A stretch of DNA of 64,000 nucleotides from Rhizobium skierniewicense (GCF_014196515.1 NZ_JACIDV010000004.1:62001-126000), one strand, 5' to 3'. Positions 14,781-23,364 are shown, counted from the first letter of the stretch. Notes: a model not told the origin generated them from the sequence alone. Numbers and translations: made by a program.

Positions 14781-16344
14781 ATTTTTGCGATGCACCTACC
14801 TGCTTCATGTCTGCTGCCGTTGTCTCGATAACCAGGGTCCCGCGATGTGTGTCATTGGCACCTTCAGCGTGCTTGGGCGCGACCTGCGCCTTGCCAAACC
14901 ACTCGGCCAGCGTCATCCGGCCCGTCTTCGGTGGTGGCTGGCGAATGAACTCTGCAATTTCCGCCCTCCATACCCTGAAGCTGAAACGGAAGCTCCAGCG
15001 CATATGTCTGCGCAGCTCCCGATCGCGGTGAAACAGAATGCGCAACAGCGCGCGCGGACGACAGTGAACGGCCACCTCCAGCAATTTGACCATCGCAAAG
15101 ATCATGGCCGGTGACAGGTGGCGTGACGACAGCAACTGGTGCCGGTAATCCCACTTGCTGCGGTCGGTTTCGATGACACGGCGCTCGCCGTTCTCCGCCG
15201 TCCAGTCGGACCAGCTGTGCGGCGTCAGATACATGGCATTCAGTAAATCCGGGTCGTAGAGGCTGATCTGGCGCAAGGCACGCAGGTAATCAGCCAACCT
15301 TTCTTCTTCGAAGCCGACGATGTGGCCGAGCATCGATAGAATGCCATGTTGCCGCAGAAGCGCGACCGCCTGTTGGTCTTCCCTTGTGGTTGAGCCCTTA
15401 CGGATGGCTGCAAGCGTTGTCGGATCCGTGGTCTCGATGCCCATCAGCACACAGATCATGCCCGCTTTCTTCATCAACGGCAGGAGATCGGCATCGCGGA
15501 CGATGTCGGTCGCGCGGATCGTTGCAAACAGCCTCACCGGAACATTCTCTTCGACCAGCGCCTCCAGGAATTCGCGCCACAGCCGTTTCGAGGATGTCGG
15601 GTTTTCATCGGCGAGGTCTACAAAGCAAATGCCGTGGGTGCGATGCAGCCAGGCGATTTCGGCGGCGACCGCTTTGGGGGATCGATACCGCCAGCGGCTC
15701 CAGAACTGGTATTGGCCGCAATAGTTGCAGCGGTGAGGACAGCCACGCGAAAACTGGACAATGGCTGCGCGACCAATGCCAAAGCATTGATAGAGGTCCC
15801 AGTTTTCGATCAGCTCCCAACCGATCCGCCAGTCGTTAAGGTCCTTGATTGTGGCGGCAGGTCTGGTTTCGACATGAGCGCCTTCTTGCCGGTAGACAAT
15901 GCCTGGAACGGTACTGGGTGACACGCCGTCCGAGAGTGCCTGCACCAGCGCCAAGGTGGTCGCTTCGCCTTCACCCTTGATGATGATGTCCACCGACGGT
16001 TCGCCCGTCATGATGGCTGCCGCATGATAGGTGGGGTAGACGCCGCCATAGACCGTCAAAGCTTGCGGACAGGCGCGCTTGGCAGCATCGAGAACGAGAA
16101 TGCAGGCGGGATGTGCAGGGGTCGAGCCAGCGTGCCCTGTCATCACCATATCCGGCGCGAAATCGACTATGGCTTCTTCGATCTCATCTGCGGTCATATG
16201 GTGGCGTTCCGCGTCGACCAGGCGGCACTCATGTCCGGCATCGATCAAAGGTCCGGCGACGCAAAGAAGGCCGAATGGGATCTGATGGCCAACACCACGG
16301 GAGGTGAGAGAGATGTAGGGTGGATTGACGAAGAGTATACGCAT
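14779..16344 (-). CDS. BchE-like B12-binding radical SAM protein
   Basis: A 521-residue protein with an N-terminal B12-binding-type Rossmann domain (about 1-140), a radical SAM core with CPHRCNYC (Cys202, Cys206, Cys209) binding a [4Fe-4S] cluster, and a basic C-terminal region. The core (FSRGCPHRC, QYQFWSRWRYRSP, LADENPTSSKRLW) resembles BchE, the anaerobic Mg-protoporphyrin monomethyl ester cyclase, more than other families I know. No other bacteriochlorophyll gene is in the window, so the true substrate is probably different. The N-domain lacks a DxHxxG cobalamin motif, as in other BchE-type proteins. A GAAGGGA ribosome site precedes ATG 16344. It is convergent with clpP. Confidence 0.85.
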   Translation of the reverse strand: MRILFVNPPYISLTSRGVGHQIPFGLLCVAGPLIDAGHECRLVDAERHHMTADEIEEAIVDFAPDMVMTGHAGSTPAHPACILVLDAAKRACPQALTVYGGVYPTYHAAAIMTGEPSVDIIIKGEGEATTLALVQALSDGVSPSTVPGIVYRQEGAHVETRPAATIKDLNDWRIGWELIENWDLYQCFGIGRAAIVQFSRGCPHRCNYCGQYQFWSRWRYRSPKAVAAEIAWLHRTHGICFVDLADENPTSSKRLWREFLEALVEENVPVRLFATIRATDIVRDADLLPLMKKAGMICVLMGIETTDPTTLAAIRKGSTTREDQQAVALLRQHGILSMLGHIVGFEEERLADYLRALRQISLYDPDLLNAMYLTPHSWSDWTAENGERRVIETDRSKWDYRHQLLSSRHLSPAMIFAMVKLLEVAVHCRPRALLRILFHRDRELRRHMRWSFRFSFRVWRAEIAEFIRQPPPKTGRMTLAEWFGKAQVAPKHAEGANDTHRGTLVIETTAADMKQVGASQK

Positions 16345-16462
16345 GACGGTTCCCTTCAGTGCTCGTCCGCCGGCACCACTGGTTCAGCGGCCACACCTTA
16401 TTTGCAACCATAAATAAAGTTTTCTACCGGGCGTTTATGTCGCGGTGTCGACTCAGCGTCAA

Positions 16463-16495
16463 ACAAAAAACCGCATTGGCGAGGCCAATGCGGTT
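16463..16495 (-). terminator. Terminator after SDR gene
   Basis: AACCGCATTGGC (16469-16480) and GCCAATGCGGTT (16484-16495) form a perfect 12-bp stem with a 3-base loop. On the minus strand it is followed by TTTT then GTTTG, 26 bases after the SDR stop. Confidence 0.85.
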
Positions 16496-16520
16496 GGGTT
16501 CGATGTGGATTGACCTTAGC

Positions 16521-17582
16521 TCAAGGAATGAGACGGCTTTCCCGCAAGGATTTGAACAGAGCGAAAAACGCATCGTCTGTCGGTTGATATTCCTTGAAAC
16601 CCAAACGGCGGCTCTTGCCTATATCGGTCACGACCTCGATGGGACGACCGAGATCGGCATCCGTGTGCCATGGTGATGCCAGGCGGCTGAGGTCGGGTTC
16701 GGCCAGATTTTCGCGCAGGGCAATCTCGTTCCAGATCTTTGCATCATCTTTCATCTGCTCTTCAAGAGGCATGACCGTGCCATCGAAAGGCGCTGGTTCA
16801 ATGCCAAACCAGTCGGCGATACGCCCCCACATCCAGCTCCAGCGGAAAACATCGCCGTTGACGACGTTGAATGCCTCGTTCCTCGCTTCTGGCGTTTCTG
16901 CCGCCCATAGCAATTGCTTGGCCAGAAGATTGGCATCCGTCATGTCCGTCAGACTGTTCCATTGCGCAGCCGAGCCGGGGAAGCGGAAGGGGCGGCCGGT
17001 TTCTTTGCACAAGGTTGCATAGACCGCCAGTGTCGTGCCCATATTCATTGCGTTGCCCACGGCTTGCCCGATCACGGTGTGGGGACGATGCACACTCCAC
17101 GAAAAGCCGTCGCGCTCTGCTGCGGCAAAGACTTCGTCTTCCTGCGCATAGTAGAAGTTTTCCACATCGAGACGGCCCTGTTCCTCGCGGAACGGCGTCT
17201 GTGGCAGAGTGCCTTTTCCATAGGCCTCGAATGGTCCGAGATAGTGCTTCAGGCCAGTGACCAGCGCCACGTGACGCGTTGATTTGCCTGGGCTCAAGCC
17301 ATCCAGCAGATTGCGCACCATGGCGGAATTGACGCGAATGTTTTCGGCTTCGCTGTCCTGCCGTGCCCATGTGGTGATGAAGACGGCGTCCGGCCGCACA
17401 TCGTTGAGCGCCTTTGCCGTATCGGCCGCGTTCTGCAAATCGGCAGCAACCGGAATAACGCCGTTCTGATCGGTGGGGCGGCGTGAAAGACCGTAGACTG
17501 TCCAGCCCTCGCTCAGCAAAAGATTTGCGGTTGCGCTGCCGACAATCCCGCTTGCACCGACAACCAATGCCTTTTTCACCAT
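16521..17582 (-). CDS. PRISE-like SDR oxidoreductase
   Basis: A 353-residue atypical short-chain dehydrogenase. The Rossmann motif GASGIVGSA lies at the N-terminus; then come FITTWARQ, LVTGLKHYLGPFEAYG (the Tyr-x-x-x-Lys region is replaced by the PRISE-type arrangement) and HRPHTVIGQAVGNAMNMGTTLAVYA. These are features of progesterone 5-beta-reductase/iridoid-synthase-like enzymes, which reduce activated C=C bonds with NADPH. The physiological substrate is unknown. An AAGGAG site lies just before tandem ATGs (17585, 17582); the longer frame to 17789 would overlap the divergent regulator. It is divergent from an HxlR regulator, its likely controller. Confidence 0.85.
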   Translation of the reverse strand: MVKKALVVGASGIVGSATANLLLSEGWTVYGLSRRPTDQNGVIPVAADLQNAADTAKALNDVRPDAVFITTWARQDSEAENIRVNSAMVRNLLDGLSPGKSTRHVALVTGLKHYLGPFEAYGKGTLPQTPFREEQGRLDVENFYYAQEDEVFAAAERDGFSWSVHRPHTVIGQAVGNAMNMGTTLAVYATLCKETGRPFRFPGSAAQWNSLTDMTDANLLAKQLLWAAETPEARNEAFNVVNGDVFRWSWMWGRIADWFGIEPAPFDGTVMPLEEQMKDDAKIWNEIALRENLAEPDLSRLASPWHTDADLGRPIEVVTDIGKSRRLGFKEYQPTDDAFFALFKSLRESRLIP

Positions 17583-17679
17583 CATCTCTCTCCTTTTTTG
17601 TTGAGACATAACTAGGCTTTCTTTGTAGCTGCGTGTAGACGGCACTGGTTGGGGACATGGATACCAAGAGGTGACCACG

Positions 17680-18057
17680 ATGAAGCCGGGAAGCCACGAA
17701 GCAGAATGGCGTGAGGACTGTGCGCCCAGACGCGTGCTGGAACTCTTTTCTACCAAATGGACGAGCATGATTCTCCATACGCTGCACACCCTTCACGAGG
17801 GTACGGCGCGCACAGGCGTGCTGGAGAGAAGCCTGCCGGGCATATCCAAGAAAATGCTGACGCAGACGTTGAAGGAAATGGAGCGCACTGGGCTGGTGTC
17901 TCGCCATGTCTTTGAGACGAGACCGCCCGCCGTCGAATATCGCCTGACCCCACTTGGCAACCGTTTTGTCGAACCGGTCGAAATGCTCTATGCCTGGGGC
18001 AGGGATAATGCTGATGCGCTGGACGCATTGGGAGATCGCTCGACCTCCCGACGCTGA
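17680..18057 (+). CDS. HxlR-family transcriptional regulator
   Basis: A 125-residue winged-helix regulator. The HxlR pattern begins with CAPRRVLELFSTKWTSMIL (the conserved Cys and KW) and continues through LPGISKKMLTQTLKEMERTGLVSR and the wing with VEYRLTPLG. HxlR proteins act as dimers and often respond to electrophiles or redox change through the N-terminal Cys. ATG 17680 is preceded by AAGAGGTG at good spacing; an in-frame GTG at 17671 overlaps that site. The 97-base divergent gap to the SDR gene should hold its operator, though I could not pick out a convincing palindrome. Confidence 0.92.
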   Translation: MKPGSHEAEWREDCAPRRVLELFSTKWTSMILHTLHTLHEGTARTGVLERSLPGISKKMLTQTLKEMERTGLVSRHVFETRPPAVEYRLTPLGNRFVEPVEMLYAWGRDNADALDALGDRSTSRR

Positions 18058-18063
18058 AAGCTG

Positions 18064-18738
18064 TCAGGCTTTGCCGGCCAGCCAGAGCGTATGACGCGCA
18101 CCGCCGCGCTTGCCATTGGCGCGAACACTCATCGCATCTGTCGCGAAACCCGCCTGACGCAGGCGGCGCGTAAACGCAGCGTCCGGCCCTGACGACCACA
18201 CTGCCAGCAAGCCTTTCGGTCTCAAGGCGGCCCTGGCGGACTGGAGACCCTCGCTATCATAGAGGCTGTCGTTGGAGGGGCGCGACAGGCCATCGGGACC
18301 GTTGTCCACATCCAGCAGAATGGCGTCATAGGCAGCTTTTTTCGAGCGGATGAGCACGCCGACATCACCGACATGGATATCGACGCGGGCATCATCCAAC
18401 GTGCCCTTGTGCAGATCCGCCATCGGCCCACGCCCCCATTCGACAACGGCTGGTACCAGTTCGGCCACGGTGACGCGCGCATCGAGTGGCAACACACCCA
18501 GCGCTGCACGCAGGGTAAAGCCCATGCCCAGCCCGCCAATCAGGATACTCTGGTTGGGACGACCCGCAATGCGCTCGCAGGACAATGTCGCCAAAGCCTC
18601 TTCGGATCCGCTGAGACGGCTGTTCATCAGTTCGTTTGACCCGAGCATGATGGAAAATTCCTGGCCGCGCTGTTTAAGGCGCAGTTCGGTGCCATCACCG
18701 GGAATGGCCGCGCGGTCGAGTTCTATCCAAGGAAGCAT
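18064..18738 (-). CDS. Spermidine-synthase-like methyltransferase-fold protein
   Basis: A 224-residue Rossmann protein. LIGGLGMGFTLRAAL is the nucleotide-binding loop, VTVAELVPAVVEW the acidic ligand strand, and YDAILLDVDNGPDGL the D-rich catalytic strand, as in spermidine synthases and related methyltransferases. It is shorter than a true spermidine synthase (about 280) and lacks the N-terminal tetramer domain, so polyamine synthesis should not be assumed. It is convergent with the HxlR gene, with six bases between stops. Confidence 0.75.
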   Translation of the reverse strand: MLPWIELDRAAIPGDGTELRLKQRGQEFSIMLGSNELMNSRLSGSEEALATLSCERIAGRPNQSILIGGLGMGFTLRAALGVLPLDARVTVAELVPAVVEWGRGPMADLHKGTLDDARVDIHVGDVGVLIRSKKAAYDAILLDVDNGPDGLSRPSNDSLYDSEGLQSARAALRPKGLLAVWSSGPDAAFTRRLRQAGFATDAMSVRANGKRGGARHTLWLAGKA

Positions 18739-18957
18739 CGGTGGTTCTCATCGTCTCGTTTGCAGGCGTCCTAACATGCGCTTGATGGTCAGAACAACAT
18801 GGTACGGTCAAACCTGTGGTCCTCAGCATCAGATAGAACGGTCCTGCCTTCGTGTTCCTGGATGCGTAACCGAACGGCGCGGCATCGCCTTGCCAGCGCG
18901 GTTGTTTTTTGATCTGGGGTAGGGATCGTTTTGATAATCAATCTCCAGAGTTCCGTC

Positions 18958-20142
18958 ATGCTGAAAGACTTTTCCGTTCAAGCCCTTTTTATGGGGTGCC
19001 TGACCGCTTTCGTTGGCTTCGCCAGTTCCTTCGCCGTTGTCCTTCAGGGGCTGAAAGGCGTCGGCGCGACGGACTTCGAGGCGGCGTCCGGTTTGATGGC
19101 GCTTTCGGTGTCGATGGGCATTTGCGCCATTGTGCTGTCCTCCATAACCCGCCTGCCAGTGAGTATCGCATGGTCCACACCGGGGGCAGCACTTCTGGCG
19201 ACGACAGGCGTGATCGGAGGCGGATTTCCAGCCGCTGTCGGGGCGTTTATCCTTTGCGCTGCCCTAATCATCGTTGCAGGCCTCTTTCGCCCACTGGGCA
19301 AGGCGGTCGCATCCATTCCCGCACCCTTGGCCAATGCCATGCTCTCTGGCGTCATCATCGGCCTGTGTTTTGCACCCGTCAAAGCCATCGGCTTCAACGC
19401 AGCCCTTGGTCTGCCGATCATTCTGGCATGGATCGTGGTTGGCGCGTTCAAGCGGCTCTGGGCGGTTCCGGCAGCACTGGTTGCTTTCGTGCTGGTGATG
19501 ATTTTTGGTGTCGAGATACCGTCTGGCGCTCTCGACAATGTGGTCCAATCTTTGACGCCGCCGATGGAATTCGTCATGCCGGTGTTCAACCTTCAGGCGT
19601 TGGTGTCGATTGCGTTGCCGCTGTTTATCGTCACCATGGCCTCCCAGAATATTCCGGGCATCGCGGTCTTGAAGGTTAATCATTACGACCCCAAGCCGGG
19701 GCAACTCTTCGCCGTTACGGGTTTTTTCTCGCTACTGTCAGCGCCGTTTGGTGGGCATGCCGTCAACCTTGCAGCCATAACGGCGGCCATGTGCGCGGGT
19801 GAGGACGCCCATGCCGATCCGAAACGGCGCTATTGGGCCTCCCTGATCGGTGGCGTCGGTTACGTCATTCTGGGTCTTCTAGCGGGCGTCGTCACCGCGT
19901 TCGTGGCATTGGCCCCGCCCATCCTCATTCAGGCGGTTGCCGGGCTTGCCCTTGTCGGGGCCTTCTCCGGCTCCGCCGTTGCCGCCTTCAAGGAGCCTGA
20001 AACCCGCGAAGCCGCCGCGATCACCTTCCTCATCACCGCATCGGGCTTGTCCTTCGGCGGCATTTCCGGCGCCTTCTGGGGATTGCTGGGCGGTGGGTTG
20101 ATGATGGCTCTGACCCGTTTCGTGAAACGCGCGAAAAAATAA
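18958..20142 (+). CDS. BenE-family benzoate/H+ symporter-like transporter
   Basis: A 394-residue inner-membrane protein with about 11-12 helices. It starts MLKDFSVQALFMGCLTAFVGFASSFAVVLQGL, the typical BenE N-terminus. LFIVTMASQNIPGIAVL and SAPFGGHAVNLAAITAAMCAGEDAH are the conserved BenE blocks. The family imports benzoate or related aromatic acids with protons. No ben or cat genes lie nearby, so the substrate is uncertain. ATG 18958 gives the family-like N-terminus; a TTG at 18931 is in frame upstream but less likely. The 219 bases upstream show no other gene. Confidence 0.88.
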   Translation: MLKDFSVQALFMGCLTAFVGFASSFAVVLQGLKGVGATDFEAASGLMALSVSMGICAIVLSSITRLPVSIAWSTPGAALLATTGVIGGGFPAAVGAFILCAALIIVAGLFRPLGKAVASIPAPLANAMLSGVIIGLCFAPVKAIGFNAALGLPIILAWIVVGAFKRLWAVPAALVAFVLVMIFGVEIPSGALDNVVQSLTPPMEFVMPVFNLQALVSIALPLFIVTMASQNIPGIAVLKVNHYDPKPGQLFAVTGFFSLLSAPFGGHAVNLAAITAAMCAGEDAHADPKRRYWASLIGGVGYVILGLLAGVVTAFVALAPPILIQAVAGLALVGAFSGSAVAAFKEPETREAAAITFLITASGLSFGGISGAFWGLLGGGLMMALTRFVKRAKK

Positions 20143-20150
20143 AGATGCGC

Positions 20151-20179
20151 TTGCAACTGAATATTCCGCCCCCTATAAG
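20151..20179 (+). promoter_or_regulatory. Promoter of leuA leader
   Basis: -35 TTGCAA (20151-20156), 17-bp spacer, -10 TATAAG (20174-20179). The predicted transcript start is at about 20186, the A of the leader-peptide ATG. This is the same arrangement as at trpL. Confidence 0.7.
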
Positions 20180-20185
20180 ATTCGT

Positions 20186-20305
20186 ATGACCAACGGCATC
20201 GCAACCATTTTCGGCATGAGCGCGCAGATTTCTGTGAAGCCTTCCGTATGCGGTGTACTCTCGCTTCTTAGCCTCGACCTTACACGCGGTTGCCGGGTCC
20301 AGTGA
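20186..20305 (+). CDS. Leucine-rich leader peptide upstream of leuA (leaderless)
   Basis: A 39-codon frame starting at the predicted transcription start and ending at TGA 20303-20305. Residues 23-32 read GVLSLLSLDL: five Leu codons (CTC, CTT, CTT, CTC, CTT) within eight codons, plus a Val just before. That enrichment directly upstream of isopropylmalate synthase is what a leucine-sensing leader would show. There is no ribosome site before ATG 20186; an in-frame ATG at 20216 is an alternative. The stop codon begins the left arm of a large hairpin. I have not seen this leader annotated; the call is by composition and position. Confidence 0.65.
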   Translation: MTNGIATIFGMSAQISVKPSVCGVLSLLSLDLTRGCRVQ

Positions 20306-20429
20306 GGAGCGCCCGGCGGCCGAAAGTCCGCTGGCACGAATGCTCCTCAACTCGAAATCTCATTTCATACTGGATTTAAGGCCCGTTTGGGCGCGCATCG
20401 AAGCCGAGGCTTTTCAGCCCGCGATGCGT
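20303..20429 (+). promoter_or_regulatory. Structured leuA leader RNA (ribosome-responsive hairpins)
   Basis: Hairpin A: TGAGGAGC (20303-20310, overlapping the leader stop) pairs with GCTCCTCA (20342-20349), with an inner GCC-GGCGG/CCGCTGGC stem. Hairpin B: GCCC/GGGC (20381-20392). Hairpin C: CGCATCG (20394-20400) pairs with CGATGCG (20422-20428), ending directly before the leuA GGAAGGAG ribosome site. GCGCCC (20309-20314) can instead pair with GGGCGC (20389-20394), linking A to B/C. No U-run follows, so control may be on leuA translation or Rho-dependent. Confidence 0.5.
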
Positions 20430-20444
20430 GGAAGGAGCAAGATT

Positions 20445-22160
20445 ATGGACGCCAAGACCTCTCGGATTTCCAAGGGCATGCCGGACGCGAATGTGAAGTA
20501 TCGCCCGTACCCGGTCATCGACATCAAGGACCGCACATGGCCCTCCAAGACCATCGACAAGGCACCGATCTGGTGTTCGGTGGACTTGCGCGATGGTAAC
20601 CAGTCGCTGGTCAACCCCATGGGGCATGACCGCAAGGCGCGCATGTTCAAGCTGCTTCTGGAGATGGGCTTCAAGGAAATCGAAATCGGTTTCCCCTCCG
20701 CTTCGCAAACGGATTTCGATTTTGCCCGCTGGTGTGTGGAACAGGGCGGTGTGCCGGAAGATGTTTCGTTGCAGGTGCTGGTTCAGTGCCGCCCGGAATT
20801 GATCACCCGCACGTTTGAATCGCTGGAAGGTGCCAAGAACCCCATCATCCATTTCTACAATTCCACGTCGGAGTTGCAGCGCCGCGTGGTGTTTGCCAAG
20901 GATGTCCAGGGTATCAAGCAGATTGCCGTCGATGCCGCCAAGATGATCACCGATATGGCGGCCAAGGCCGGTGGCGGTTATCGCTTCGAGTACTCGCCGG
21001 AAAGCTTTACCGGAACGGAGCTGGAGGTGGCTTTGGAGATCTGCAACGCTGTCGTTGAAGTGGTGAAGCCGACGGCCGAGAACAAGCTGATCCTGAACCT
21101 GCCATCCACTGTGGAAATGGCGACACCAAACATTTATGCCGACCAAATCGAATGGATGTGCCGCAACATCGATAACCGCGAAAATGTCATCATTTCGCTG
21201 CACCCGCACAATGACCGTGGTACGGGCATCGCCGCTACGGAACTGGGCCTGATGGCAGGTGCAGACCGCGTTGAAGGCACGCTGTTCGGCAACGGCGAGC
21301 GCACCGGCAACGTGGACGTGGTTACGCTGGCACTGAATATGTACACGCAGGGCGTCGATCCCGAACTCAATTGCCGCGATATCGAGCATATCAAATCGGT
21401 CTACGAATATTCCAACGAGATGACGATCCCGGAGCGCCACCCTTATGTGGGAGAGCTGGTCTATACGGCGTTTTCCGGCTCGCACCAGGATGCGATCAAC
21501 AAGGGCATGAAGGCGATCAAGGTTGCCAACCATCCGGTGTGGGAAGTGCCTTACCTGCCGATCGATCCTAAGGACGTTGGCCGTTCCTATGAGGCAATCA
21601 TCCGCATCAACTCGCAGTCCGGCAAGGGCGGCATCGCCTATATTTTGCAACAGGATTACGGCATCAACCTGCCGCGCAATCTGCAGATGGAGTTCCGTGA
21701 GGAAATTCAGCGCATCACCGATGAGGAGGGCGTAGAGTTGCCCGCCAAGCGCATATATGAGCGTTTCATCGAGCAATATGTCACGCAGCCGAATGCCCGC
21801 ATCAAGTTCGTGGATCACCACACCTATCCGGCGGGGGACTATAAGGGCGTGCGCGTGGTTGCCGCCGAGATTACCGACAATGGTGAGATCAAACGTATCG
21901 AAGGCAAGGGCACGGGCCCCATCGATGGCTTTATCAACGCGCTCTCCACCTACCTCGGCATCGACCTGTCGGTGAACGATTATTCCGAACATTCGCTGCA
22001 ACACGGCTCCAACGCGTCGGCCATTGCCTATGTCGAGATGGAGCATCCCGGCGGAAAGCTCTTCGGTGCGGGCGTCAACACCAACATTGTTGCTGCTTCG
22101 CTCGAGGCTATTGTTTCTGCTGCCAACCGCGTGTTGAATGAGCGGGCTGCAAAGCGTTAG
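20445..22160 (+). CDS. leuA: 2-isopropylmalate synthase
   Basis: A 571-residue enzyme of the long LeuA type (TIGR00970-like). It condenses acetyl-CoA with 2-ketoisovalerate, the committed step of leucine synthesis. The catalytic barrel shows SVDLRDGNQSL, EIGFPSASQTDFDF and HPHNDRGTG (metal-ligand His); the C-terminal regulatory domain (about 430-571) should bind leucine for feedback inhibition. ATG 20445 follows GGAAGGAG by eight bases. The same frame is open to 20253 without a start that makes family sense; that part is the leader region. Leucine control is expected both by feedback and through the leader. It is followed by a hairpin and a convergent gene. Confidence 0.96.
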   Translation: MDAKTSRISKGMPDANVKYRPYPVIDIKDRTWPSKTIDKAPIWCSVDLRDGNQSLVNPMGHDRKARMFKLLLEMGFKEIEIGFPSASQTDFDFARWCVEQGGVPEDVSLQVLVQCRPELITRTFESLEGAKNPIIHFYNSTSELQRRVVFAKDVQGIKQIAVDAAKMITDMAAKAGGGYRFEYSPESFTGTELEVALEICNAVVEVVKPTAENKLILNLPSTVEMATPNIYADQIEWMCRNIDNRENVIISLHPHNDRGTGIAATELGLMAGADRVEGTLFGNGERTGNVDVVTLALNMYTQGVDPELNCRDIEHIKSVYEYSNEMTIPERHPYVGELVYTAFSGSHQDAINKGMKAIKVANHPVWEVPYLPIDPKDVGRSYEAIIRINSQSGKGGIAYILQQDYGINLPRNLQMEFREEIQRITDEEGVELPAKRIYERFIEQYVTQPNARIKFVDHHTYPAGDYKGVRVVAAEITDNGEIKRIEGKGTGPIDGFINALSTYLGIDLSVNDYSEHSLQHGSNASAIAYVEMEHPGGKLFGAGVNTNIVAASLEAIVSAANRVLNERAAKR

Positions 22161-22190
22161 AACCGAGAGCGAAAGCACTCCGGAAGTGAA

Positions 22191-22223
22191 CCGTCATGCT
22201 CAGATGCATCTTGAGCATGACGG
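22191..22223. terminator. 12-bp hairpin between leuA and metallophosphoesterase
   Basis: CCGTCATGCTCA (22191-22202) and TGAGCATGACGG (22212-22223) are perfect inverted repeats with a 9-base loop, between convergent genes. There is no adjacent T-run. It may be a shared terminator or an intergenic repeat element. Confidence 0.55.
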
Positions 22224-22266
22224 CGTTGAACCAGATCCGTTGGTTTTGAAAAAAAATCCGCCCGTC

Positions 22267-23244
22267 CTATTCCTCGTCACCTTGCTCCACGGGGTTGCTG
22301 AAGCCGAGAGGGCGACCGTTGGTGTAGAAAACACGCACATCCTCAAGCTCCACCCCGGTGCCTCTTTCATTAAGGCCAAAGCGTTCGCACGTTACGTTCC
22401 ATGTGCCGGGGCCGCCATCGATGTGAAACAAATTATACGCCGACCGGGGCTTCTTGCCACCGGGGCCCTGGCTTGTGGATGCGATGCCGACCACCGGTGT
22501 GTGCTCGCGTCCCCGATGCGTGGTCAGCCAGTAGACGGTGTTGAGATGCGTGTGGCCGTGAAGCACGAGTTCTGCACCGCCTGTGCCTATGGCTGCGGCA
22601 AAGCGTCGAATGCCGATCATCCGTTTGTGGGTGGATGCCGCGCCGCGGATGGGTGGGTGGTGGATCATCACCACCCGGAACAGGCCTTGCTCGCCCGCCT
22701 GGCGCAACAACTCCGCCGTCGCGCGAGCCTGTCTGCGGCCGAAATATCCCGTAGCCGAAAAGGGCGGGGTGGCGATCGATGTCGAACAGCCGATCATGGC
22801 GACGGGGCCACGCACACGCATGTAAGGGAATATCTTTCGATCTTCATCCCAATGTTCTGCATCGCCATCACCGCGAACGAACGGGTACCAAGCGGCCATG
22901 GCCTTGTCATGTGCGCCTGGGACGTAGGCATCATGATTGCCTGGCACCACGGACACCTTCAGCGGGTCGCCGATTTCCTCGAGCCAATCGGCTGCTGCGC
23001 GGATTTCGATGCCGGTCGCCAAGTTGACCATATCGCCGGTGATTGCGATGTGATCAGGCGCTTTGCTTTCCATATCGTCCACGACCTTTTCCAGCGTATC
23101 GCTGAAAAGGTGCTTGCGGCGGTTGAGACGCCAGTTCACAAAGCCAAGGATACGCTTTGACGCAAGTTCACGGAAAGTGAGTTTGGGCAGCGGTCCGAGA
23201 TGGATGTCGGAAATATGAGCGAGTTTGAACATGCGTTCAGACAT
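22267..23244 (-). CDS. Calcineurin-like metallophosphoesterase
   Basis: A 325-residue cytoplasmic phosphoesterase. Ordered metal-site motifs: ISDIHLG (Asp/His), TGDMVN (Asp), VPGNHDAYVP (Asn/His), MIHHPP and LHGHTHLN. This is the full dinuclear set, as in class III cyclic-nucleotide phosphodiesterase-like and Icc/UshA-related enzymes. The substrate cannot be told. It is a single gene, convergent with leuA and divergent from the Nudix gene, with 120 bases between. Confidence 0.9.
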   Translation of the reverse strand: MSERMFKLAHISDIHLGPLPKLTFRELASKRILGFVNWRLNRRKHLFSDTLEKVVDDMESKAPDHIAITGDMVNLATGIEIRAAADWLEEIGDPLKVSVVPGNHDAYVPGAHDKAMAAWYPFVRGDGDAEHWDEDRKIFPYMRVRGPVAMIGCSTSIATPPFSATGYFGRRQARATAELLRQAGEQGLFRVVMIHHPPIRGAASTHKRMIGIRRFAAAIGTGGAELVLHGHTHLNTVYWLTTHRGREHTPVVGIASTSQGPGGKKPRSAYNLFHIDGGPGTWNVTCERFGLNERGTGVELEDVRVFYTNGRPLGFSNPVEQGDEE

Positions 23245-23364
23245 AATCTATCCATGTTGGCGCGTACAATGCGAAATCTCGATATTTCAAAGGGATGAGC
23301 GCTGAACGTCGACGTGTGAAGCAGTATCTGGTTTATCCTCTACCAGTTGACGGAGAGTTGAAAC

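Noticed and set aside
20253..20444. LeuA starting at 20253
   Set aside because: The extra 64 codons cover the leader hairpins, lack a ribosome site, and a strong site serves ATG 20445.
20376..22178. 600-codon open frame antisense to leuA
   Set aside because: LeuA is unmistakable on the plus strand; the antisense frame has no family-like sequence and reflects GC-rich codon bias.
22138..23160. 340-codon plus-strand frame opposite the metallophosphoesterase
   Set aside because: All metallophosphoesterase motifs are on the minus strand; the plus frame begins inside leuA.
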